A stretch of 64,000 nt of DNA. Origin: Rhinopithecus roxellana (Eukaryota; Chordata; Mammalia; Primates; Cercopithecidae). The position numbers and the translations under genes are program-made. This document shows, one piece after another, positions 24,960-36,445 of this stretch (the first letter of the stretch is position 1; every line of letters starts with the position of its first letter). The notes below the pieces were generated by a model. That model was not told the DNA's origin. It ran no database searches and worked only from the letters and a program-made list of their open reading frames with translations. The DNA is taken from NCBI RefSeq assembly GCF_007565055.1, contig NC_044559.1:98540759-98604758 (forward strand), in the 5' to 3' direction.

Positions 24960-25277
24960 CTGTGGAAAGACAGTAGATAGTGAGTTTAGCTTTCTTTTTT
25001 TCTCTTTTCTTCTTCTTCTTTTTTTTTTTTTTTTTTTTTTTTTAAGAGAACTAGTGTAAGCCTTACTTGCCATTCAACAGAAAAGTCTTAGAGAATAGAG
25101 GCCCTCTATTCCCCATGGGGTGGTTTAACATGATGCTGCTACCTGCTTGATGCCTTAGAGGGTGTACTGGAAAGCTCTTAGAAGGCAGTGACCTTTTCTA
25201 GGTGACCCTGTGACCTCCAGGAGCTTTGCTTATTCTTGTATTTGTGTTTTGTAATTGTACCAGACCACGTGGTTCAA

Positions 25278-25571
25278 CTTTTTTTTTTTGAGACGGAGTC
25301 TTGCTCTGTCACCCAGGCTGGAGTGCAGTGGCCCGAAATTGGCTCACTGCAAGCTCCGCCTCCTGGGTTCACACCATTCTCCTGCCTCAGCCTCCTGAGT
25401 AGCTGGGACTGCAGGTGCCCGCCACCATGCCCAGCTAATTTTTTTATTTTTAGTAGAGATGGGATTTCACCGTGTTAGCCAGGATGGTCTCAATCTCCTG
25501 ACCTCGTGATCTGCCCACCTCAGCCTCCCAAAGTACTGGGATTAGAGGCGTGAGCCACCGTGCCTGGCCCT
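25278..25571 (-). mobile_element. AluS/Y-type element, antisense
   Basis: GAGACGGAGTCTTGCTCTGTC to GAGCCACCGTGCCTGGCC, flanked by TTCAACTTTT and CTCAACTTTT. Confidence 0.95.
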
Positions 25572-25654
25572 CAACTTTTATGTAACAAAGTTGTGAGTTG
25601 TTTTTGAGTTTCCATGGACCCCCCTAGGTTGAAGGTCACATAATCTGAGCGTGC

Positions 25655-25978
25655 CCAGATGAACTAAATATGCAACCATAGGAGGAACCTAAGTTTTCAG
25701 ACTGAGGAGCTAATTAAGAAGCTTATGCCTCATGGCAGGATCCAATCAGATAGAGCCTTGGCGTCACCCCATTGCAGGATCGGTCAGATCATGCCTCATT
25801 ACCCTACGCTTCTAAAACATGACCCAGCCCCCAGCTTAGAGAGACAGATTTGAGTGGTTCCTCCTGTCTCCTTGTCAGTCAAGTGGCAAAACACCTTTCT
25901 CCTGCAAAGCCTGGTGCTTTGGTGTTTGACTTTCCACTGTGCACGGGCAAATACCCAGTTTGGTTCAGTGACAGTTTT
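25655..25978 (+). mobile_element. ERV1-type LTR remnant
   Basis: GGCAGGATCCAATCAGATAG, CCCAGCCCCCAGCTTAGAGA, then CCTCCTGTCTCCTTGTCAG and an end GGTTCAGTGACAG resemble the R/U5 end of gammaretrovirus-like LTRs. It is a solitary piece without viral genes. Confidence 0.6.
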
Positions 25979-26009
25979 AGAGACTGTGTTGGGAAGACCC
26001 TCTTCTAGT

Positions 26010-26130
26010 TCTGTCTGAAGCTCAGGTTATTCAACTGCTTGGGGAAGCCATTTGTAGCCCTTTGGGTCTTAGTCTTATCTGTGAAATGAGGTGGCTGAGA
26101 GAGGTAATCTCTGAGACTTCCCTAAACATC
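26010..26130 (+). mobile_element. MIR-like fragment
   Basis: GGTCTTAGTCTTATCTGTGA and AATGAGGTGGCTGAGAGAGG follow the MIR core with divergence. Confidence 0.5.
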
Positions 26131-27304
26131 AAAATGTAAGGAGTCTGGGACTTCCATGAGCAGAAAGGGCCAATGATATGGAGTCAGGATAAAGCATCTC
26201 AGCTATTTCTGAATGCTTTGTAAATCTCTCACTTCTCCAAAAATTCAACTAATTTTTCAAAAGGAGGAAAAGTGTCATTACTTCATTACAATGAAATTTC
26301 TTTTCCATAACCAAATTAAAATTAAAGACAAACTTCTACCACTGCCAAGAACTTTAGCTTTTCCTGTCCCCCTGTCAGTCATAATAGGACAAATTAATTT
26401 TATTTGAGCTTTTCAGTGGAGGCTCCACTGAGAATGTCTTGTCTTGCTGGAGGATTCCTGCATAAAGCATCTGTGTTTTATAACCAGTCTTACTGTGTCA
26501 AAATAAATCATTCTTTGGCAGAGGTTTTCATACTTTTGTGCACTATTGTGGTATGAATTTGCCTTTTCCATAAAATGAAGTTCTTCCCATATATTGTCTC
26601 TCCTCCTTGTTCAGTGTGAAAAGCTGACAAACTTGCATGCCTGCCTCAGAACAAGATACAGCTCCTATAAAAATCCTGAGTAAGGCAAGAACAATTTTAA
26701 GAATAACCCTGCTCACTCACATATAAACAACAGACTATATTTGCAGATCTAGGACAACCTTTAGAATTCGACTTCTCTTGGGGCCCAGGCGTATTTCCAG
26801 TGACCTTGAAGATATTTACTTACCCCAGACAAGTATCTTCCTCTTTAGATGGGTCACCTAGGACACCCTGGTTTATGGAAATATGTTGGGTACAGCACTT
26901 CCTCTCTCTGCCCCATTACAGGCCTTGGCTTCCTTTTTAGTATTAAAAGTGCTACTGACCTCCATGCCCCAGGTCACTAATGCTTGGAGCCAAGAACATG
27001 AAAGTATCAATTCCTCCTATGTGATTTCAACACCCCTCCCCTGTGACTCTGTGAGGTTCCAAAGAAGAAAAGTGACTCACTTGGGTAGATCATCTTGCAG
27101 AGGGTGGGCAAATCAGAAGATGATGATCAGGGTTTCCTCACCTGCTTTTATCATTTAATCCTAATCTTTTAGGCACCAGGCTTCTTAGATGGTCCTATGA
27201 TAATGTTACTACAGTCTCACTCCCTGCTTTCTCTAAACCCCTCCCCCTGACTTTTTGAAGCTTAATATATAATGTATATACCATACTTCAGCTATTTTAA
27301 ATAC

Positions 27305-27572
27305 ACACCCAGGCTGGAATGGAATGGCATGATCACAGCTAATTGCAACTCCGCCTCCCGGGTTCAAGCCATTCTCCTGTCTCAGCCTCCCGAGTAGCTG
27401 GGACTACAGGCGCACGCCACCATGCCCTGCTAATTTTTTGTATTTTTAGTAGAGATGGGTTTTCACCATGTTGGCCAGCCTGGTCTTGTACTCCTGACCT
27501 CAAGTGATCCACCTGCCTCGGCCTCCCAAAATGTTGGGATTATAGACATGAGCCACTGTGCCTGGCCTGGCT
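27305..27572 (-). mobile_element. Alu, antisense, lacking its tail
   Basis: Starts at ACCCAGGCTGGAATGGAATG without a T run and ends GAGCCACTGTGCCTGGCC. The 3' end of the Alu is truncated. Confidence 0.93.
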
Positions 27573-28276
27573 TGATAATTTTTAATAAATTTATGTAGAT
27601 GTGTGATCATCACTACTTTTCTCCATGTCTCCTAAAAACCAATCCAACTTCCCAGGTTAATTTTGTAATAAGTAGCAAGGCCTTACTCTTCTCACCTCAA
27701 TCCAAGCAAATGTTATCTTTCTGGATATATTGGATATGTTTCTATCATTAAAAAAAAGCTATGAATTATGCCTACTTATATTCCAGTAAGGATGATTTGG
27801 GTGATTTTTTAAAAGTGGGAGTTAGTTCCTCTTACAAATTTTTCTTTTCTTAGTTATGCAATCAGAGCGTGTTGGTCCCAACCACACTGGGTAGAGGAAG
27901 GTCATTCATTGGACAAAAGACTACACCAGGTACCATGTTGCATAAAAAACATGAGAACCTTGGCTAAGTGACTGTGTACTTGCTATAAAAATATTGACAC
28001 ATGGTATAAACTGTGATGACAGTGCCATCTGATGGGAAGGTGTGAGGGCAGAAGCCATCAAGATGACATTTCAGAAATAGAATTTTGAATCATCTCCCTT
28101 TTCTGGTTTAGATAATGGATATGAGATAGATGCAGTTACACTTAGGTATCTGTCTTTCTTTGGGTTTTGTATGCTTTTCAAACCTAAAGGTGGGAGAAAC
28201 TAAATCAGAAAACCAATCATTCCTTTTAGCCATTTCACTGTATTTTTAAGAAACATTTTAAAATATACAAAAACAG

Positions 28277-28588
28277 GGCCAGGCATGGTGGCTCATGTCT
28301 GTAATCCCAGCATCTTAGGAGGCCAAGGCCAGGGCGGGGGCGGATCACCTGAGATCAGGAGTTCAAGACCAGCCTGGACAACATAGTGAAACCCAGTCTC
28401 TACTAAAAATACAAAAAATTGGCCAGGCGTGGTGGTGGGCACCTATAATCCCAACTACTCAGGAGGCTGAGGCAGGAGAATTGCTTGAACCCAGGAGGCG
28501 GAGGGTGCAGTTAGCCGAGCTCGTGCCATCGCACTCCAGCCTGGAATGACACAGCGAGACTCAGTCTCAAACAGACAAACAAACAAAC
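28277..28588 (+). mobile_element. Alu element with (CAAA)n tail
   Basis: GGGCCAGGCATGGTGGCTCAT to a tail of ACAAACAAACAAAC. Confidence 0.95.
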
Positions 28589-28861
28589 TTGGAAACAGCA
28601 TTCACTGGATTTTTGTGGCAGTTGATACTTTACAGTTAACTATGTACTGCATACATTCAAGTCAGGAGCATGCTCTGGTACAGAACTGATTTGTCTTTTA
28701 TAGGCGAATGGACATACCTATGGATTTTAGACCCTCATGCCTAGCTTTAAAAAGGGTCTCCTATCTTTGATTTGGCATTTGAAGCTCTCTGGTCCAGCCC
28801 AATGAACCTTTTTAGACTTAATTCCTATTGTCCTCCACTGAGGACAGATTGTTTTGCAATC

Positions 28862-28995
28862 TCTAGTGGTTCTCAAACTTGGTTGCACATTAGAATTACC
28901 TGGGAAAATTAAAACAACAATATCCAGGCCACATCCCATACCAGTTTATATAGAATTTTTCGGGATAGGGCCCAGCATCAAAAATTTTTAAACAC
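28862..28995 (+). mobile_element. MER5-like hAT-Charlie MITE
   Basis: CTAGTGGTTCTCAAACTTGG and TGCACATTAGAATTACCTGG match the MER5A left end. Sequence decays after the CCAGGCCACATCCCATACC block. Confidence 0.8.
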
Positions 28996-29027
28996 TCTAG
29001 ATAATTTGAGAGCCAGTCAAATGTTCT

Positions 29028-29490
29028 GGAGCAGTGCTTCTCAAAGTTTAATCTGCATTACGTAGGAGTCTTTGAGTGCAGATTCTGATTCAGTAGGTCA
29101 GTGTGTCTGAAATTCTGTTCTTATTTATTTATTTTTGAGATGGAGTCTTGCTCTGTTGCCCAGGCTGGAGTGCAAAGGCATGTTCTTGGCTCACTGCAAC
29201 CTCCGCCTTCCGAGTTCAAGCGATTCTCCTGCTTCAGCCGCCTGAGTAGCTGGGATTAAAGGTGCCCACCATCATGCCTGGCTCATTTTTTGTATTTTTA
29301 GTAGAGATGGGACTTCACCATGTTGGCCAGGGTGGTCTTGAACTCCTGACCTCAGGTGATCTGCCCGCCTCGATCTCTCAAAGTGTTAGGATTACATCAT
29401 GCCCAGCCTGAAATTCTGTATTTCTAACAGACTTTCAGGCATGCTAGTCATGCTGATACTGTGGTCCACAGACTTCACTTTGAGGATCTA
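29028..29490 (+). mobile_element. hAT-Charlie-like MITE split by an Alu
   Basis: GAGCAGTGCTTCTCAAAGTT, then GATTCTGATTCAGTAGGTCA, interrupted at 29119-29409 by an Alu. It then resumes AAATTCTGTATTTCTAACAG and ACTGTGGTCCACAGACTTCA. TGAAATTCTG is repeated at the junctions as the Alu target duplication. Confidence 0.7.
29125..29409 (-). mobile_element. Alu, antisense
   Basis: TTTTTGAGATGGAGTCTTGC to CATCATGCCCAGCC. A TTTAT-rich tail precedes it. Confidence 0.93.
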
Positions 29491-30099
29491 GATTACATGC
29501 CAGGTATCAACTACAAATTGTTTTCCCACTTCATTGTCTTTGCTCATGATTTTGTATCCACCTATACTTGCTTCTCTGATCATCATCTGTGGCTAACTCC
29601 TCTTCTACCCTTCAAATTTGTTTCAAATGCCACCTTGAAAGTTCAGACTTCACTCTTCCTAAAGAAATCCACCTTTGTAGTTCAACTCGTACTCATCTTT
29701 AAGACTTAGCTGTGTCATGGCTTAAGGAAAGCCTGAGGCCACTGAGGACAGAGAGGTCTTTACTCTAGTTCTCTGTTTCTCTGCCTATCCACCTCTCCCT
29801 TTCCCTTCTTTTCTCTTTTTCCTTCTCTGTAGTTACAGAAATCATGGACTAAGACTTTTTTCTAAAAATTAATTTTAATTACTTTATGTAACTAAAATAA
29901 ACTACAGTGCAGTTTTAATGTAATTCCCAATTCAGGTAGCTTTGTTTTTCACTAATACCAAGAAATAGGGCTTTTTTGTTTGTTCTTTTCTGTTCACTTG
30001 TGATCAAAAAGTATCTTAAGTTAAAGGGCTAGAAAAAAATACTGGAAAACTGTTCATGTTTTAGCAGTGAGAGAAAAACATTTTTATTAGGTAAAGGTA

Positions 30100-30645
30100 T
30101 TTATTGTAAACTGTTCTAAAGTGGGTTAGCTAATTTAATCCTAATAACCGTGAGGTACTATTACTTTTTTCCATTTTATAGATAAGAAAAGGGAGCCACA
30201 AAGCTTTTATTTATTTATTTTTTAATTAATTTAGTTTTTTTGAGATGAAGTTTTGCTCTGTCGCCCAGGCTGGAGTACAGTGGTACGATCTTGGCTCGAT
30301 GCAACCTCTGCCTCCTGGGTTCAAGCAATTCTGCCTCAGCCTCCTGAGTAGCTGGGACCACAGGCACGTGCTACCACAGGCGCGTGCTACCATGCCTGGC
30401 TAATTTTTGTCTTTTTAGTAGAAATGGGCAGGGTTTCACCATGTTGGCCAGGCTGGTCTCTAACTTCTGACCTCAGGTGATCCACCTGCCTCGGCCTCCC
30501 AAAGTGCTGGGACTATACTGTGTCCGGCCAAAAAGAGAGCCATAAAGTTCTCTTAAATAGCGAACTCAAGGTTACACAGTTAATATATAGTGGAGCCAGA
30601 AATGGAAATCAAGCCTCTAGCTCTTATCTTGAAGCCAAGGCTTTT
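30100..30645 (-). mobile_element. MIR SINE split by an Alu
   Basis: The left part has TTAATCCTAATAACCGTGAG and CCATTTTATAGATAAGAAAA. After the Alu it resumes at CTCAAGGTTACACAGTTAAT and GTGGAGCCAGAAATGGAAAT. Confidence 0.85.
30236..30528 (-). mobile_element. Alu, antisense, with internal duplication
   Basis: TTTTTTGAGATGAAGTTTTGC to CTGTGTCCGGCC. GCAC GTGCTACCACAGGC is duplicated at about 30364-30395 in slightly altered form. Flanked by GGGAGCCACAAAG and GAGAGCCATAAAG. Confidence 0.93.
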
Positions 30646-31200
30646 GTTAATAGGAATTTTTTAAGGGTAAGAAAAATAAAAAATATATAATACAAAAACG
30701 TATTTACTCTATATGAATTCTGGTAAAATATTCGGGAGGACAGGGCCCTGAATTTGTAGTGAAGCAATTCAGTCCATAGCTCTGACTTCTGAGAATCAGA
30801 CTCAGGAAATCCAGACCTGTCATTAACTGCACTCAGCCTTAGAGATTTTGCTGTCTCCTTGTCACTGTTAATTCCTTGGTAAAGAGGAAAAAGAATACCT
30901 GCTTTACTAATTTCCTAGGGCTACTATGAGAAACAGGTGATGTGGAATAATAGAAACTTTTCTGAAGTGTAAACCACCATCACATGCAGAGGATTTCACA
31001 CTGCTGTTCTCACTCCTCCCAATACTATATTCTAGCATCACTGGCTGCTGCTTCTTAGTCCACCAGCTTATGTAATCCAAAGCCCTTCAAGGTTCTATTT
31101 TGGTTCTCTTAATACTAGTAATAGGTGACACTTATTGAGTGCTTACTAAGGAGGGTCATGGTTGGAGTTCTGCAGGAAGAGAGAGGTCAGAGGCAATTTT

Positions 31201-31262
31201 ATTTAGTTTAGTTGAGTTGAGTTGAGTTGAGTTGAGTTGAGTTTAGTTTAGTTTAGTTTAGT
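31201..31262. repeat. (GTTGA)n/(GTTTA)n pentanucleotide array
   Basis: Repeated TTTAG, TTGAG and again TTTAG units occupy the position of an Alu poly(A) tail (antisense). The variants are arranged in three blocks. Confidence 0.92.
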
Positions 31263-31553
31263 TTGAGATGGAGTCTTACTCTGTCACCCAGGCTGGAGTG
31301 CAGTGGTGCGATCTCGGCTCACTGCAAGCTCCACCTCCCAGGTTCACACCACTCTCCTGCCTCAGCCTCCCTAGTAGCTGGGACTATAGGCACCCGCTAT
31401 CACGCCCGGCTATTTTTTTTTTTTTTGTATTTTTAGTAGAGATGGGGTTTCACTGTGTTAGCCAGGATAGTCTCGATCTCCTGACCTCGTGATCCACCTG
31501 CCTCAGCCTCTTAAAGTGCCGGGATTACAGGTGTGAGCTACTGCATCCGGCTG
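31263..31553 (-). mobile_element. AluY/S-type element, antisense
   Basis: TTTGAGATGGAGTCTTACTC to GAGCTACTGCATCCGGCTG. Flanked by GAGGCAATTTTATTTAG and GAGGAAATTTTTTTAA. Confidence 0.94.
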
Positions 31554-32580
31554 AGGAAATTTTTTTAAACTCTGAAATGTTGCTTTTGAGGACTCAACTT
31601 TTGAGCCCCTTCTTGGCTTACTTCAGCTTTCTCCCTAGGTAATCACATCCATTCACTGGTGTTCAATACCCAGGTCTTTTGTGATAATTCCCACATTTTG
31701 ATATGCACAGCCCCAACTTTTCCTCAGAGCTTCGGACTTGTGTATGTAACATAAATACTTGGATGTCTCATAGCATTTCAAACTCAAGTCCAAGCCTGAA
31801 TGCCTGCCACTCTTCTTAAAACTCATTCCTCTTCCACTTCTGCTTCTTTCTCTATCATCTAGTTGCTTAACCAGAAATCTAGGAGTCATTTTTGACTCAA
31901 TGGTTCTTCTCCACTTTGCCCACCACACTAATCTATCAAGTGCTGTCAGTCTTCCCAGCCAAAGCTACCATTATAGCTTAGTTGAACTGAAGCAGTAATT
32001 TCCTAATTGGTTACCTTCATTTTATTCTTGTCCCCCTATCCATTCTCTACATAGTCCGTGCTCTTAATTTTTTTTTTAAAGAGGGAAAAAAGACCAAGTT
32101 AGGTCCTTGCTTAAAATCCTTCAGAGGCTTCAAATTCTTTTATGCACATACACACACACAAAATTATTTTAAATTCAAGGGTACATGTGCAGGTTTGTTA
32201 CAGATTATTTTGTAACCCAGGTACTAAGCCTAGTACCCAATAGCTAATTTTTCCTCTCCTCTCCCCTCTCCCCGTCTAGTAGACCCCAGTGTCTGTTGTT
32301 TCCCTTTTTGTGTCCATGTGTTCTCATCATTTAACTTCCACTAAATGAGAACATACAGTATTTGGTTTTCTGTTCCTGGTTAGTTGGCTAACCAGGTTAG
32401 CAATTTTGGTTAGTTTGCTAAGGATAATGGTCTCTAGCTCTATCCATGTTCCTGCAAAGGACATGATCTCGCTCTTTTTTTTTTTATAGCTGCATAGTAT
32501 TCCGTGGTGTATGTGTGTGTACCACATTTTCTTTATCCAGTCTACCATTGATGGGCATTTAGGTTGATTCCATGTCTTTG

Positions 32581-32955
32581 CTATTGTGAATAGTGCTGCA
32601 GTGAACATATGTGTGCATGTGTCTTTGTGATAGAACAGTTTATATTCCTTTGGGTATATACACCCAGTAATGGGATTGCTGGATCAAATGGTAGTTTTGT
32701 TTTTAGCTCTTTGAGGAACTGCCACACCGCTTTCCACAATGGTTGAACTAATTTACACTCCCACCAACAGTGTAAAAATGTTTCCTTTTCTCCACAACCT
32801 TGCCAGCACCTGTTATTTTTTGAGTTTTTAATAATAGCCATTCTGACTGGTGTGACATGGTATCTCATTGTGGTTTTAATGTGCAATTCTCTAATGATCA
32901 GTGATGTTAACCTTTTATTCATATGCTTGTTGGCTGCATGCATGTTTTCTTTTGA
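32581..32955 (-). pseudogene. L1 ORF2 C-terminal fragment
   Basis: The minus strand retains the C-terminal ORF2 segment (MAIIKNSKNNRCWQGCGEKE and LHCWWECKLVQPLWKAVWQF), the cysteine-containing end of the LINE-1 reverse transcriptase. It is 5'-truncated, lacks the endonuclease and RT core, and cannot be functional. Confidence 0.92.
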
Positions 32956-32970
32956 AAAGTGTCTGTGCAT

Positions 32971-33269
32971 GGCTGGGCACCGTGGCTCACACCTGTAATT
33001 CCAGCACTTTGGGAGGCCAAGGTGAGTGGATCACTTGAGTTCAGGAGTTTGAGACCACCCTGGCCAACATGGTGAAACCCCGTCTCTATGAAAAATACAA
33101 AAATTAGCTTGGCATAGTAGCATCTGCCTGTAATCCCAGTTACTCAGAAGGCTGAGGCACGAGAATCGCTTGAACGCGGGAGGCAGAGGTTGCAGTGAGC
33201 TGAGATTGTGCTACTGCACTCCAGCCTGGGCAACAGGTGAGACTGTCTCAAAAATACAAGAAAAAACAA
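32971..33269 (+). mobile_element. Alu inside the L1
   Basis: GGCTGGGCACCGTGGCTCAC to an A-rich tail. Flanked by AAGTGTCTGTGCAT and AAGCGTCTGTTCAT. Confidence 0.95.
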
Positions 33270-33613
33270 AAAGCGTCTGTTCATGTTCTTTGCTTACTTT
33301 TTAATGGAGTGGGTTGTTTTTTGCTTGTAAAAAGCAAAAATTGACAAACTGGACCTAATTAAGGAGCTTCTGCACAGCAAAAGAAACTATCAACAGAATA
33401 AAGAGACAACCTACATAATGGAAGAAAATATTTGCTAACTATGCATCTGACAAAAGTCTAACATCCAGCATCTAAAAGGAACTTAAATTCCCTTTAGAAT
33501 GAAATCTAAATCCTTTCCTCTGGCCTACAGGGCTCTGAATGATGGTGTGGCCTTTTTTTTTTTTTTTTTTTTTTTAATGTTTTCTTGTGCCTATCTTACC
33601 TACCACCAGCTCA

Positions 33614-33750
33614 CCTAACATATTTGAAGAAATGAAAGATCACACACCAATCTTACATATTTGAAGAAATGAAAGATCATACACTGATCTTACATATTTG
33701 AAGAAATGAAAGATCATACACTGATCTTTCATTTCTTCAAATATGTTAGG
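33614..33750. repeat. 37-nt tandem triplication ending in a perfect inverted repeat
   Basis: Three head-to-tail copies (33618-33654, 33655-33691, 33692-33728) begin ACATATTTGAAGAAATGAAA. Copies 2 and 3 are identical and copy 1 differs at three positions. The last copy folds on an inverted copy: 24-nt arms 33693-33716 and 33722-33745 around a TACAC loop. The segment 33614-33641 is also a perfect 28-nt reverse complement of 33723-33750. Confidence 0.97.
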
Positions 33751-34499
33751 CCTATTTCCCACCTCAGGGTCCTTACACATGTTGTACTCTTTGCTTGGGG
33801 TCCTCTTCTTCTCCATTATTTTCATAATTGGTGCCACCCATGATGTCTTAAATGTCACGATTTTAGAGAGACCTTCCCTAGCCCCCAAGTCTAAGTACAT
33901 TCTCACATTCTTTCATTGGATCCTGGACTTTGTATTTTCAGTGTTTAAACATTTGTACCATTTCTTTTTCCCATTTATGACTGGGAGATCCAGAAAGACA
34001 GGGACCATGGAGCATTTATTCACTATTGTAAATCTAGTCCTTCCACTTTAAGCCAGGCAGATGGCCAAATATTGTTAACTTTTTGGCCTCAGATAAAGGG
34101 CTGCCTTGACAAGCGTCAGCACTCTTGCCACTCTTGGCTTACACATGGCTGTGAGAACTTGAGCATTTTCCTAGAAGAGGTTTAGAACACAGTATGTGTC
34201 ATGGAAGTCTTTGTCATGGCTTAAATGACCTTTTATCTGGGGATCTTCCCTTGCTATGACCTCTCTAATCAGCCCCCGTTTTTGGTATTTGAAGTAAAAC
34301 TCTAGAGATTTAGAAATGAAGTCTTGCTTTGTTAAGAAAAAAGAATAAAAAAAATGAGTCCTTTCACTGTGTAGAGTAAGAAGAAATTTACGATGGGTTG
34401 CTCTTGTACCTGCATTTGATTCAGAATTTGCTTTTGGGTCTCTAATGATCAAATACTATTTATTAATATAAGTAGTAGTTAAGATCTATGTTCTAGATA

Positions 34500-34705
34500 A
34501 GTTCCAATTTTATTCTTTTGCTCCCTAGCTGTAGTACCTTGAGTAAATCATTTAAGTTTTCTAAACCTCAGTTTCCCCATTTTTTTAAAAAAGGGGTTGG
34601 GGGATAGTTGTATTTACCTTATGGCATTGTTTTGGGGATTTCCTAAGGTAATATATAATTATTTACCTAGTGCCTGACATATAGCAATCATTTCACAGAA
34701 GATGA
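34500..34705 (+). mobile_element. MIR SINE
   Basis: ACCTTGAGTAAATCATTTAAG, CTCAGTTTCCCCATTTTTT and GTGCCTGACATATAGCAATC follow MIR sense order. Confidence 0.88.
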
Positions 34706-34744
34706 CTATTATTATTCTTTGTAAATACTTTTAGAGAGATAGCT

Positions 34745-34945
34745 TAATGTAATAGAAAGAACGTTAATAATCTTGACTTCAAGTCTTAGCTCTACCAGTC
34801 ATAAACTGTGTGAAGGCAGAAACATCATTTGACCTGTCCGAGCCTTAATATCCTCATCTGTAAAAGGCCACAAGCAAAATGGCCTGACTTGCTGTAAGGA
34901 TTAAATAAGATAAAAATGTAAATGTACTTTGTAAACTATAAATCA
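34745..34945 (+). mobile_element. MIR SINE
   Basis: CAAGTCTTAGCTCTACCAGT, GAGCCTTAATATCCTCATCTG and GTAAGGATTAAATAAGATAA follow MIR sense order; a second copy directly beside the previous one. Confidence 0.88.
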
Positions 34946-35879
34946 CTATATACTATGTACAAATCTTGGAAGTCATTGGCTTTTCTCTTTAAAAATAGGA
35001 TGGTTATGACTCAATATTAAAGAAAAGCAGGTACAGAGTTCAGATAGCTCAAAATTCAACTGGTTCTACAATGGGAAATACAAATTTTGATGTTACCATC
35101 TAAGACACAGTCATATTTGGCAGCATTCTACTTGCTTAGTTATTTTGTCTTTTTTTTTTTTTTTAAAGAGGCAGCCAGCATGACTATAAAAACTCTCGCT
35201 ATAGTTGCAAGTCGATTTTTCTGGAGCACATATATTCAGCCTCCTGGAATTCCAGGCAGTATTCTTGGACTCATTCCCTAAGTTCACTTATGGAAGGTAA
35301 ACACTACCTGGAAAGTAAAATTAGGCTTGTCAAGTCACTGTTCTTTCAGTCTGACACATTGTTTGCTTTAGCTGAAGTTATTTTCACATTCATATGAATC
35401 TAACCAACGTTCTCTCTCCTTTGAGTGGTGCAGCGAGTCTGACAACTTCTTTACAGGATGATTATTTAAAAATTTAAAACCTCCTTTATATTTAGTGAGC
35501 AAGCTGTTTTTAAATGAACACAGTCTAAAGGACCCTGGAAGCACAGCACTGTCATATTTTTTGTGTCATTTATTCACAGATATTAGGAATATGTCATTGC
35601 AGAAAATGGCTCAGCTGGTGTAGGTAGCCTTTTTGGGTCTTTTCCACTTGGAGCCTGAGAATATGATTGAACAAGTGGCTAAACTTTAGGGGCATACTTC
35701 AGTTGACTGAATTTTTTTCTACTTTCGTTTCATTTTTCACTTAGAATTGCATGAATGGATGAATTCAAGATAATAAACTCATGCTTAGTATTTTGTGGAT
35801 CTGCTATAGAGTGGTCTTTCACCAGGTTCAGCAGTAGGGCATGCATAGGAGCAGGTTCATTCTAGATACCACTACATTG

Positions 35880-36200
35880 ATGTCGTCCTTCATTTTCTCA
35901 TCTTGGATCCTTCTTATCCAATAAAAACCAAGTTGTGTTGATATTTTTTGATTTAGCCATCCTCACTGCCAAGCTAGCTTCTGCAATAGTCTCTCAACAG
36001 GTTTTCCATTCATCTACCAGTGCCCCTTCCAATTCATTAATTACTCGGCATTTAGAGCGAGTGATGCAGAACATAAACTGGATCCTACCTCACTCTTGCC
36101 TAAAATCCCTTCGTGCTTTCCCACTGCCTTTTGGGTACAGCCCAGAAGCCTTACAGAGATGACTGACTCCTACTCATTCTTTAAAATTCAGCTCAAACAT
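35880..36200 (+). mobile_element. LINE-2-like fragment
   Basis: TCTGCAATAGTCTCTCAACA, TCTTGCCTAAAATCCCTTCG and TTTAAAATTCAGCTCAAACA resemble L2-type 3' sequence. The family assignment is tentative. Confidence 0.5.
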
Positions 36201-36264
36201 CATTCTCAAGGAAACCTTCCCCGTCACCTCTGACCCAGGTTAAGTCTCTGGCAAACAAGTGGAC

Positions 36265-36445
36265 ACTGGAGGCAGCTTGTTTGGGTTTGTATCCTAGTTC
36301 TGCCACTTTTTACTTTTATGAGCTTTGGGCAATTTATGTAACCACTTTGGGCCTGTTTCCTCATCTATCAAACGGGGATGATGAAGGCCTTATCCAAGAG
36401 GGCTGGCTGTGAGGATTGCCTGAAGAGCACACAGAAAACACTGGG
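36265..36445 (+). mobile_element. MIR SINE
   Basis: TATCCTAGTTCTGCCACTTT, TTGGGCAATTTATGTAACCA and GTTTCCTCATCTATCAAACG follow MIR sense order. Confidence 0.88.

Larger units (their letters stand above)
32160..33486 (-). mobile_element. L1 LINE (primate type), 5'-inverted, with Alu insertion
   Basis: On the minus strand 32160-32970 and 33270-33330 form the 3' end of an L1: the last ORF2 part and 3' UTR. From about 33331 to 33486 the sequence continues in the opposite orientation (CCTAATTAAGGAGCTTCTGC, ACAGCAAAAGAAACTATCAA), the usual twin-priming 5' inversion. An Alu sits at 32971-33269. Confidence 0.92.
31610..34060 (+). mobile_element. LINE-2-like element, interrupted by L1 and Alu
   Basis: Parts at 31610-32159, 33487-33612 and 33746-34060 share the order of an L2-type 3' region: CTTGGATGTCTCATAGCATTTC, GCTTAAAATCCTTCAGAGGC, CCTTTAGAATGAAATCTAAA, CCACCTCAGGGTCCTTACAC. 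Only short blocks are diagnostic and the family name is approximate. Confidence 0.6.

Noticed and set aside
32581..32970. Reverse-transcriptase-like protein gene
   Set aside because: It is only the C-terminal scrap of a 5'-truncated L1 ORF2.
33553..33575. T run as a sign of an independent Alu or processed pseudogene
   Set aside because: No Alu body or gene-like sequence adjoins it; it is an isolated homopolymer within LINE-2-like sequence.
33614..33750. CRISPR-like array
   Set aside because: Units are contiguous with no spacers, in a vertebrate intron; it is a local tandem duplication.
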